The notes beneath the pieces were generated by a model that worked only from the letters and a program-made list of their open reading frames with translations, made no database searches and was not told where the DNA came from. A DNA stretch of 21,979 nt from a virus: positions 1 through 21,979 of IMG/VR virus record IMGVR_UViG_3300030110_000262; one strand, given 5' to 3'. Below are positions 12,489 to 19,502 of the stretch, in pieces (the first letter of the stretch is position 1; every line of letters starts with the position of its first letter). Made by a program: the position numbers and the translations under genes.

Positions 12489-12700
12489 GTATACCTCATG
12501 TACGCAGGGGGATTGCTCCTAGATATGGGAGCACTCCATCCCCTTGTGAAAAAGTCTGTGAAATAGGTGACGATGGCTTATGCCTAGCCTGTAAAAGAAC
12601 TGTTGACGAAATAAGGAATTGGCCTATAATGTCGGACTATGAGCAAGAACTTCTACTATGCGAGCTAAAACGGAGGCAGTATGTACAGAAGGAAATTTAG
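12485..12700 (+). CDS. DUF1289 family Cys4 protein (71 aa)
   Basis: The sequence fits the DUF1289 pattern: SPCEKVCEIGDDGLCLACKR with Cys21, Cys25, Cys33 and Cys36, followed by T-DEI-NW and M-DYE. Four cysteines in C-x3-C-x7-C-x2-C spacing should bind zinc or an Fe-S cluster. The family is small, bacterial and of unknown function (E. coli YdhL is a member), and single-domain copies in phages are less common. The ATG overlaps the nrdJ stop (ATGA), so it is made together with the reductase. The C-terminal helix is charged (QELLLCELKRRQYV). A part in RNR re-reduction or metal handling is only a suggestion from position. Confidence 0.82.
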   Translation: MSIPHVRRGIAPRYGSTPSPCEKVCEIGDDGLCLACKRTVDEIRNWPIMSDYEQELLLCELKRRQYVQKEI

Positions 12701-13190
12701 AGCAGATGTTTATAACGAGGTCAACGAACCTTCAAAGCAAGCCCTTATAAAATATTTAAAAGCAGAAGGGCATGAGATACTATCAACAGAAGAAGATTAT
12801 AATGCTGATGTTGTTTCAATGAAAGATGGTAATACTTACTATCATGAGGTGGAACGTAAAGCACAGTGGGGTGAAGACTACTTAGGTAATAGAGGTTTTA
12901 CTTTGTTACCAGATAGTCGGTGGCCTTCTGAATGGGAAGAAGTTAGAATCCCAGGAAGAAAACAAAGATTAATTAAAAAGTATCAGGACGAGATAGACAA
13001 CTTGTTTTTCTACGTTCTTAACTGCGAGTATACTAAAGCTTGGAAAATAAAAGGAAGTCAGATGACTGATGATGTTATTAAGAAACCTTCCTTTGCAAGA
13101 GTTGACAGGCGAGAGACATTCTATCACATACCTTACACTGAAGCCGAACTAATTATTATAGACAAGGAGAGTCATGATAGACAAACGTAA
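12681..13190 (+). CDS. PD-(D/E)XK-like putative nuclease (169 aa)
   Basis: A GGAGG precedes the ATG, which lies in the end of the DUF1289 gene. Residues 20-62 fit a small restriction-endonuclease-like core: the helix KQALIKYLKAEGHEI, the strand NADVVSM (Asp43) and YYHEVERKAQW (Glu58-Arg-Lys60), which together give D-x14-E-x-K. The following WPSEWEEVRIPGRKQRLIKK is basic and could contact DNA. The remainder is mixed alpha/beta with several Tyr and Phe. The match is by pattern only and the fold may be degenerate. If active it might nick or cut DNA, perhaps host DNA or a competitor's. It lies in the nucleotide block, away from the other nucleases. Confidence 0.6.
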   Translation: MYRRKFRADVYNEVNEPSKQALIKYLKAEGHEILSTEEDYNADVVSMKDGNTYYHEVERKAQWGEDYLGNRGFTLLPDSRWPSEWEEVRIPGRKQRLIKKYQDEIDNLFFYVLNCEYTKAWKIKGSQMTDDVIKKPSFARVDRRETFYHIPYTEAELIIIDKESHDRQT

Positions 13191-13389
13191 ACAGGTTGGT
13201 GGTACACATTATCAGAACCTTGCAATAGAACCTATTGATTATATCCTAGCAAACGAATTAGATTTTTGTGAAGGTAATGTTGTGAAGTACGTGTCTCGTT
13301 GGAAAAGTAAAGGGGGTATACAAGACCTACGTAAAGCTGCTCAAAACATAGAGTTCTTAATAGAAAGAGCAGAAGAAGAAAATGAGTAA
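13174..13389 (+). CDS. DUF3310 family phage protein (71 aa)
   Basis: The sequence is a clear member of the phage DUF3310 (SaV-like) group: VGGTHYQNLAIEPIDYIL, then FCEGNVVKYVSRWKSKGGI and DLRKAAQNIEFLIE. These proteins are often listed as putative nucleotide kinases, but the evidence is thin, and the EGNVVKY-SR-K-K-G--DL-KA pattern looks more like a small helical nucleotide-linked domain. AAGGAG precedes the start. The gene overlaps both neighbours. Its place among mazG and nrdJ fits a nucleotide-related task. Confidence 0.85.
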   Translation: MIDKRKQVGGTHYQNLAIEPIDYILANELDFCEGNVVKYVSRWKSKGGIQDLRKAAQNIEFLIERAEEENE

Positions 13390-13606
13390 CAAAAGTAAAA
13401 AAACCCTTGAACAAGAAGCTCAAGAGTTTATGAAAGAAGATATTCCTACTGGTGATATACCAAGTAGGGATTACTTTGCAGGTGCTGCACTGTCGGGTTT
13501 GCTAGGATCTGGAAAGTATCTACGATCAGAAGAGATTGTAAGCCAAGCATATAATTATTCAAAGCTTATGCTTGACTATAAAAAGAGTAGAGATAAATCT
13601 TCTTAA
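13382..13606 (+). CDS. Small conserved phage protein with RDYFAGAAL motif (74 aa)
   Basis: This is the last gene of the rightward block. Residues about 25-40 (PSRDYFAGAALSGLLGSGKY) and the helix EEIVSQAYNYSKLMLDY resemble a short family common in tailed phages (RDYFAA-A---L----EE-A--AY--AD-ML) that has no known role. The N-terminus is charged and probably flexible (MSNKSKKTLEQEAQEFMKED). The ATG overlaps the DUF3310 gene by 8 bp. It ends five bases before a strong terminator. Confidence 0.65.
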   Translation: MSNKSKKTLEQEAQEFMKEDIPTGDIPSRDYFAGAALSGLLGSGKYLRSEEIVSQAYNYSKLMLDYKKSRDKSS

Positions 13607-13610
13607 ACTA

Positions 13611-13640
13611 AAACCCTCAGTTAAGTCTGGGGGTTTTTTT
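13611..13640 (+). terminator. Rho-independent terminator between convergent blocks
   Basis: AAACCCTCAG (13611-13620), loop TTAAGT, and CTGGGGGTTT (13627-13636) form a 10-bp stem with one G-U pair, followed by TTTT in a run of seven T. This is a standard intrinsic terminator for the rightward operon. Read on the minus strand the same stem is followed by TTTTAGTTT, so it can also stop the leftward structural operon, whose last stop codon overlaps it at 13639-13641. Confidence 0.9.
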
Positions 13641-16600
13641 ATTCTATCCCCAACCTTTTTCCTGTTCCTCTAATATCTTTCTGGAATCTTTTTACCATGT
13701 CTTCAAGAATGTAAAGTTGATTTACGTCCAGATCAAACAAATCTTTTTCAGAAACGTCAAAGTATTTCATAGCTTTTCTTAAACTTTGTTTTGAGCTTGC
13801 ACCTTTTATAGAAAAGATAAGACTTGTTTTCTTTTCATCTGGGTCTAAAGATTTTTTAAGTGATTTTTTAGTGTTTGTATTTGCTACCCTCAAGATAGCC
13901 TTAACAGCGTTTTGTTTATCTTTTAGAGACATACTATCCCAATCATTATTATAAAGAACAACATCAGCTAACATTTCTATCTGAGGTCTTACATACTTAT
14001 TATAATGATTGATAGCTTCAGGAGATTTGTTTCTTATTCCTGTACTCCAGTTAGGTCTACCAATATCGTTAAAAAGTTTTTCAATTGTTGAAGAAGGTTG
14101 AACTTCTCGATACCCTACAATTTTACCTATGGGTACAGGCATAGGCTCACCTGACAAAGCTTTTTCTTTTTTGTCTTTACCACCTTTACCTAATAATTCT
14201 CTTGCTTCCTCAGCATCTGTAAGACTAAGCACCCAATCAAAAATTTCATCTGTGTATCTTAAAGAGTCATTAATCCATCTGACCCCTTGCTTTTTATCTA
14301 CTACTTCGTAGTCTTCTCCCCTCGCCATAGCAAGTGTTTGATTAACTGGCTCAAATCTTCTACTAAAACCAGATATGTATTGTGATGCAACTTCACCTAC
14401 ACCTCTTGCAACTATAGAAATAAATTCTTCATCTTGATTTTCAAAAGCTAAATCAATTCCTTTTGCGATAGCTCCGTATGAGTCACCAAGATCTCTTGTG
14501 AGAGCACGTATACCAAAGTTGTCAATAAAAGCTTTTTTTAAGTCTAGAGGTATTTCATCATCTCTTATTTTATGTGCAAACATTCTACCTACAAGCATGG
14601 GAACATTTCTTGGATAATCATAAAGATAACTTCTTACAGCACCAGAGTCATCTCTGTCTTCGTACCAAGCAAGACCCTCTTCTAGGTTCTTTATCTGGCT
14701 TATTGTTCCTAAAGTAAGAGCACCATATCCTATTGCTGATTTAGTAATAAGATCTAAAGTGTCTCTCTTTTGTGCTGCTTCTCCACCTGCTCTTACTACG
14801 TATTTGTTAGCAAGACTTATACCAGAATGATCAAGCATAAAAGCTACACTGTTATTCCAGAACTGCCCAAAGGGTGCAAGAGCACCTATACCTGGAACTT
14901 GTCTTACCTCTTCTATCCCTTTAGCTATAAATTGTAAGTATCCATCATTACCGCCATACTTCTTTGAAAAGGTGTTACGCAAAGCATCTTGAACTGCTCT
15001 AGCTTCTATCTCTGCAAACTCTTTAAACATTTCTGTTCCAGGTTGTGATAGATACTTTACCAGTTCATCATCCTGTAAGAACTCCGCAAAAGTTTTTCCG
15101 TATTTTAATCTCACTTGTTTGTCTATTGCGTATGCAAACTCTTGAGTTTTTGTAAAAAAGTCTTGAGCTTTAACAGCGTACAAAGTCTCAAACAAATCGT
15201 TGTATCTTTGAAACCCAGTTTTCTTTTTAATGTTGGCAGGGTTTAACTCAAACTCGTCAAGTATACCTTTGACTTCAACACCACCATTAAGATACCTAAA
15301 TAATTCTCTTTGTGCTTCTGGTCTTACAGCTAAAAAATCTAGAATTGTGTCTTTTGTTCCATAAGGATTAACCATGTTTCTGACCTTCTGCCTTTGAAGA
15401 TCCATCATAGAAACAGCTAATTTTTTGTACTTAACAGCGTTTTCTGCATCACCCCTAACAAGGTTAATCATAGCGTTTCCACTATACAGACCTGCCCTTA
15501 ACATATCTGAAATACTTTGATTTACAGTAGCAGCTTTCCAACCTATAACGTTTAACCCTGTTGTTCCAGGGTGAGTAACAATTGATCTTATGAGAAGACT
15601 TTGAAAGTCTACTAACTTGCCTACAACTTTTTTAAAAGTGCTTTGATCAATAGGATCTATTACAGCCTGTGCTATTTGTTCTGGTGTTGGTTCATCCAGA
15701 CCAAGCTTGTTCATTAGCTCCTGACCCTGAGCTTTAATCTGGAGTATTTGACCTGCTTTAGAAGTTGCAGCCGCATCTATTTTTATAAACTCTTCAAAGC
15801 TGTAATTTTTTAGTTGTTCCGATGACTGCTTTAAAATATCGTAAGCTTCAAGAACAATGTCCTTGTTTTCTTTTGATAGGTCTCCAAAAGCCTCACCTAA
15901 AAAATGTGTAAATCTCATATCAGGTGGTCTTTTATAACCTGCTTTTGCTAGTATCTGAACAAGACCTTCAAAACCTGCAGCGTCTGCTCTTTCTAGTTGA
16001 ACGTCCTTCTTACCGTTAAAGAACATGACAGCAAACTCAGTATCATAATCAATAGAAGCTTTAGGATCGTCAGAAACTTTAGCTAACTCTTTACCGTCTG
16101 CAACTTTCTGCGCCCACTTAGTAGTGTTTTCTTTAAGTTGAAGTAAAGCTTTATTTACGTCTGCACTAGCAAGTATTTTTTTTCTGTCTTTCTTACTTAA
16201 CTTGTTTAAGCTATCGTCTAAACTTTTTTGAATTTGAGAAGATCTGTCTAACTCAATTGAGGCAAGAGGTATATCCTTATTTAATTTTTTACTGTATACA
16301 AAACCTGCTTGAGCAAGACCACCACCAACAAGACCAGTTGTTAAAGCCGATAACCCTGTCTGAAAAAAGTCTAACTCATCTTTAAATCCTGAAGTTACTT
16401 CAGCTTTTTGTTGAACATAATCTGTCAAACCTGCAGCAGCTATGTCAAATTTAAGGCTACGATACACAGATTTTCTGTCTGCTTTATCTAATATTACTTT
16501 TCTTTTTGATTTCTTTAGAGCTTCTTGAAAAGCTCTCTGTGTTGTCTCCCTTTGTATTCTCTCAACAACAGACTTTTTTAATCCTTGTTTAGCAGCGTTG

Positions 16601-17175
16601 TTAGCCGCTAGTCTACCTGCTCTAAAAGCTAAATCTTTTGCTCCTATTAAAGCTAATTTTTTTGAACCTTGTACTGCTGCTCTAGCTCCACCTGCAGCAA
16701 ACAACTTACCTACACCAAGAGACACTAAGTTTATCGGGTCAACAACAATAGCTCTTGCGTAATCACCTACAGCATCTAGCTTCTCCCCCACTGTCCTGTC
16801 CTTACTGAAAGCACCTCCAAGACTATCAAACAATTCGTAGGCTTTAGCAGCCTTTGCACGTCTAGCATCAAGCTTGTCACCTTCCCCTGAGTTAAGATGT
16901 GTCAACTCAGTAACAGCAACAACAGATTGACCTGCGTTAAACTTCCTCATTTGATTTATGTAAGAGTCAATGATTTCTCTTTTGTCGTACTCAGTGTCTT
17001 CCATACCGAATCGATCAGACATATAATCTTTAATGATGCCGTAGTTGTCATCAATAGATAAAGTTTCAATAAGAGAAAGACCCTCCTGCTTTTTTACTTC
17101 AGGGGGTCTTTCCGTATCTCCACCTCCCTGGAAGTATTCATCTATTGCTTTTTGATTCTCTTGAAAAGTACTCAT
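13639..17175 (-). CDS. Large internal virion / DNA-ejection protein (1178 aa)
   Basis: The size and the final place in the structural block match the giant ejection protein of podoviruses (T7 gp16, 1318 aa), and its style resembles large marine phage internal virion proteins. It has no transglycosylase motif; that domain is encoded separately at 18684-19502. The N-terminal 140 residues are charged. Residues about 145-200 are Ala/Gly-rich and hydrophobic (VVDPINLVSLGVGKLFAAGG), and another hydrophobic stretch lies near 272-294 (TGLSALTTGLVGGGLAQAGF). A third, ITKSAIGYGALTLGTI, lies in the C-terminal half. These could insert into the host membrane during ejection. The rest is long charged helices. 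The start overlaps the upstream stop (ATGA). Confidence 0.75.
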   Translation of the reverse strand: MSTFQENQKAIDEYFQGGGDTERPPEVKKQEGLSLIETLSIDDNYGIIKDYMSDRFGMEDTEYDKREIIDSYINQMRKFNAGQSVVAVTELTHLNSGEGDKLDARRAKAAKAYELFDSLGGAFSKDRTVGEKLDAVGDYARAIVVDPINLVSLGVGKLFAAGGARAAVQGSKKLALIGAKDLAFRAGRLAANNAAKQGLKKSVVERIQRETTQRAFQEALKKSKRKVILDKADRKSVYRSLKFDIAAAGLTDYVQQKAEVTSGFKDELDFFQTGLSALTTGLVGGGLAQAGFVYSKKLNKDIPLASIELDRSSQIQKSLDDSLNKLSKKDRKKILASADVNKALLQLKENTTKWAQKVADGKELAKVSDDPKASIDYDTEFAVMFFNGKKDVQLERADAAGFEGLVQILAKAGYKRPPDMRFTHFLGEAFGDLSKENKDIVLEAYDILKQSSEQLKNYSFEEFIKIDAAATSKAGQILQIKAQGQELMNKLGLDEPTPEQIAQAVIDPIDQSTFKKVVGKLVDFQSLLIRSIVTHPGTTGLNVIGWKAATVNQSISDMLRAGLYSGNAMINLVRGDAENAVKYKKLAVSMMDLQRQKVRNMVNPYGTKDTILDFLAVRPEAQRELFRYLNGGVEVKGILDEFELNPANIKKKTGFQRYNDLFETLYAVKAQDFFTKTQEFAYAIDKQVRLKYGKTFAEFLQDDELVKYLSQPGTEMFKEFAEIEARAVQDALRNTFSKKYGGNDGYLQFIAKGIEEVRQVPGIGALAPFGQFWNNSVAFMLDHSGISLANKYVVRAGGEAAQKRDTLDLITKSAIGYGALTLGTISQIKNLEEGLAWYEDRDDSGAVRSYLYDYPRNVPMLVGRMFAHKIRDDEIPLDLKKAFIDNFGIRALTRDLGDSYGAIAKGIDLAFENQDEEFISIVARGVGEVASQYISGFSRRFEPVNQTLAMARGEDYEVVDKKQGVRWINDSLRYTDEIFDWVLSLTDAEEARELLGKGGKDKKEKALSGEPMPVPIGKIVGYREVQPSSTIEKLFNDIGRPNWSTGIRNKSPEAINHYNKYVRPQIEMLADVVLYNNDWDSMSLKDKQNAVKAILRVANTNTKKSLKKSLDPDEKKTSLIFSIKGASSKQSLRKAMKYFDVSEKDLFDLDVNQLYILEDMVKRFQKDIRGTGKRLGIE

Positions 17176-18143
17176 TCTTGTTCGTCACCTTGGAAAAGTT
17201 CAGCAGTTCCATCTGGAAAGAAAGCTGTGTTTGATAGAGCCGCCTTGTAAGTTGGTCTAGTATTAAACCAGTTTTTAGCAATGTCTTTGTGTATTAACAT
17301 TAATTGATAATAATACTGATAAGGATCACTTCCGTATTCTTCTTGTATTTTCAGAAGTTTAGCATAATTATCTAAAATTCTCTTTTTTAGTACAGGGTCA
17401 CTGGTTCGTTCAGCTTGTTTCGTATAACCATCCTCAGCAATAGGATCAGTTTTAGTTGCGAACCATTTATCATAAGCCCCATAAATATCATCTCTTGCAA
17501 TCTCAAGTAATTCTGCGTTACCTCCTGATAAAAGACCTAGATCAACCTTAGTTCTTGAATCTTCCTTTCTCCCTTTTATAGGTGCGGCAGACATACTAGC
17601 AAAAACATCAGCACCAGTTACGTCACCAAAAATACTTTCGCCATAGGCATCATACATAATATCTTGTGATGATTTCTCACCGAACAATTTTTGTAGTAAG
17701 TTCTGTTCAACCTGCTCTGGCCTTTCTCCCATATCTCCTTTAACAAAGTAAGGAGTAGCTTTTTTAATTAACTCTGACGGACTTACATCTTCCCCTTCAA
17801 AATCTGAAGCAACTTCGACAGCTTGTTTAAGAATGTTAGTTGAAAGTCTGCCTTCCTCCTCTGCTGTCTGTGCAGCTTTAGCAAGCCTAAGAACTTCTCT
17901 TGGGTTGTCGGTAAGCAAAGCATTAATAGTTCTGTTGTCTAAGTCTTTAGACTGTAGGTAATCAACAGACCTGTCAAGTAAATCACGAAACTTATTTACT
18001 TCTTGTCTACGTTCAATACCACGTTGAGTAAGATACTCTTTTATTTTATCTTTTTTCTCTCTTGCGTATTCTCTGTTTTCTTTCATGTCCTCAGCTAGAC
18101 CGCCAAGGAAAGCACCTGCAGTAACCCTACCAAAAAAACCCAT
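17172..18143 (-). CDS. Putative internal virion protein (323 aa)
   Basis: The N-terminus MGFFGRVTAGAFLGGLAEDM is an amphipathic, Gly-rich segment like those at the start of phage core or ejection proteins. It is followed by a strongly charged helix (KENREYAREKKDKIKEYL). The remainder is mainly helical with no enzyme motif. The C-terminal part is aromatic (YGSDPYQYYYQLMLIHKDIA, then KNWFNTRPTY) and ends with an acidic tail. It is placed directly before the giant ejection protein and coupled to it by an ATGA overlap, so it probably joins the same inner-core complex. GAGG lies about eight bases before its ATG. Identity with a named T7 protein cannot be shown from sequence alone. Confidence 0.65.
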   Translation of the reverse strand: MGFFGRVTAGAFLGGLAEDMKENREYAREKKDKIKEYLTQRGIERRQEVNKFRDLLDRSVDYLQSKDLDNRTINALLTDNPREVLRLAKAAQTAEEEGRLSTNILKQAVEVASDFEGEDVSPSELIKKATPYFVKGDMGERPEQVEQNLLQKLFGEKSSQDIMYDAYGESIFGDVTGADVFASMSAAPIKGRKEDSRTKVDLGLLSGGNAELLEIARDDIYGAYDKWFATKTDPIAEDGYTKQAERTSDPVLKKRILDNYAKLLKIQEEYGSDPYQYYYQLMLIHKDIAKNWFNTRPTYKAALSNTAFFPDGTAELFQGDEQE

Positions 18144-18147
18144 CTTA

Positions 18148-18684
18148 TTACCTCGCCATCAGACCTTTAGGTGTATCTTCAACAACATCATCATCTACCA
18201 TCTCAGACTCTTCGTCAGGTTCTGCTTCTGATGTTGCTGTTTCACTTATCTCTTTTAAAAGTTGAAAACCTTTATCACGTTCTTCTTCAGGGGTTTTGTC
18301 AACAGCCCTTACCAACATAGCAGCTTTTTCTGTTGCTGATAATTCTTCTTTAGCAAAAGTTTCTTTGTATTCTACACCTGCAGCGTCAGCCATTTTCATT
18401 ACTGCTTTACGGACTACACGTTCAATTAACAAACTCTTATCAATATCGTGTACACCTTTTCCTACAGCACCTGTCATCATTGAATCGGTAAGAACCTTTA
18501 CTGGTATACCCATATCAAGAGCAAAGAAAATATTATCTATTACTTCTGGATCAGAGATCCTATCAAGATGATACCTTACTGCTTCATTAGGTTCTGTTAT
18601 TTCTGGGGGTCTTTCCCAAGGGTAATTCTTTGGTTCATCTGTTAGGGCTTGCCCTGGAATAGGTCTGTTAAATACTTCAGACAT
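18148..18684 (-). CDS. Conserved marine-phage structural protein with NRPIPGQALT N-terminus (178 aa)
   Basis: The opening residues FNRPIPGQALTDEPKNYPWE, then RPPEI, are a signature I associate with a small protein in the virion gene cluster of marine myo- and podoviruses. It is followed by a helical body (DPEVIDNIFFALDMGIPVKV, GVHDIDKSLLIERVV) and a very acidic tail (EAEPDEESEMVDDDVVED). The tail suggests a chaperone-like or DNA-avoiding role during assembly. AGAGGTGAAG lies just before the ATG, and its start overlaps the stop of the transglycosylase gene by 1 bp. The exact place in the particle is unknown. Confidence 0.7.
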   Translation of the reverse strand: MSEVFNRPIPGQALTDEPKNYPWERPPEITEPNEAVRYHLDRISDPEVIDNIFFALDMGIPVKVLTDSMMTGAVGKGVHDIDKSLLIERVVRKAVMKMADAAGVEYKETFAKEELSATEKAAMLVRAVDKTPEEERDKGFQLLKEISETATSEAEPDEESEMVDDDVVEDTPKGLMAR

Positions 18685-19502
18685 TATACTTCACCTCTGT
18701 AAAATTTAATAATACTTTCTACTGTAGCATTTCCATCCTCACCTGCCCACTTAGGATTTGCTTCTAGTTCTTTACTTCCTTTTCTATAGACTACAAAATC
18801 TTTGTCTTTGTTTCTTGCTGAAGGTGCAGCAATCAACAGACCTAAAGGAACTGATCCGTTATACTCTGCGTAATCCCATCGATCTAAATATTTTTCTAGA
18901 GCGTTTAACTGATCTACTGGGTTCTTAGACTTGTTTAGTTTCTTGAGATCAATCCCTGCTTCTTTAGCAGGTGTAGCTAATATTTGAAACATGTTCTTTG
19001 CTGCAGGGTTAGTCATAAGACTACTTTCTTTAGCACCAACCATAAGTATTTCACGTTCAGATATACCGTACTTTTCTGATAATGATGCTAACTTAGCAGA
19101 GAACTTCTCGTTTTCTTTTAACTCTTTTATGGTTTCAGAAAAATCGTCTAGGTCTTTGTCAAAGAAATACTCTGCTCCTTTAGGACGGTTAGGAATACTC
19201 TCTTCCATATCGTCTGTGTCCATGTCACTAAAATCAAAATCTTTTTCAAGATCGTCATCCCAATTTCCGTAGAACTCAGACAAAGCTTTGTCAGCTTTAG
19301 AATCGTCAACAGAAGCACTAGTTTTTAAAGCGTTTCTTACACCCCTTCTAGCTTCTTCCATTTTTTCTTTAGTCTCTTGCCTACCCATAAGGCTTCGTTG
19401 GGTAGTCTCAGCTTTGTTAGCTTGTGCTGCTCCTTTCCAATTCTCTAAAATCTCAGCATGTCTTGAAGATGCTATCTTTTCTTGATCTGGAGGTAAACTC
19501 AT
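18684..19502 (-). CDS. Virion lytic-transglycosylase-like protein (272 aa)
   Basis: Residues about 135-270 look like a soluble lytic transglycosylase domain. KYGISEREILMVGAKESSL supplies the catalytic Glu159 in the E-S motif, NMFQILATPAKEAG matches the GLMQI-P-TA segment, and NPVDQLNALEKYLDRW matches the NP--N--A---YL helix. The usual AYN-G motif is replaced by LLIAAPSARN, so the fold is divergent. Residues 1-130 are charged, helical and very acidic at 80-105 (WDDDLEKDFDFSDMDTDDME). Such enzymes cut peptidoglycan during DNA entry. In T7 this activity is the N-terminus of gp16, but here it is its own gene. The ATG overlaps the preceding stop (TAATG), with GGGATAGGAT before it. Confidence 0.78.
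   Translation of the reverse strand: MSLPPDQEKIASSRHAEILENWKGAAQANKAETTQRSLMGRQETKEKMEEARRGVRNALKTSASVDDSKADKALSEFYGNWDDDLEKDFDFSDMDTDDMEESIPNRPKGAEYFFDKDLDDFSETIKELKENEKFSAKLASLSEKYGISEREILMVGAKESSLMTNPAAKNMFQILATPAKEAGIDLKKLNKSKNPVDQLNALEKYLDRWDYAEYNGSVPLGLLIAAPSARNKDKDFVVYRKGSKELEANPKWAGEDGNATVESIIKFYRGEV

Noticed and set aside
18991-19485. Two plus-strand frames opposite the transglycosylase-like gene
   Set aside because: Their Ser/Leu-rich products are typical of antisense readings of Lys/Glu-rich genes, and there is no ribosome-binding site.
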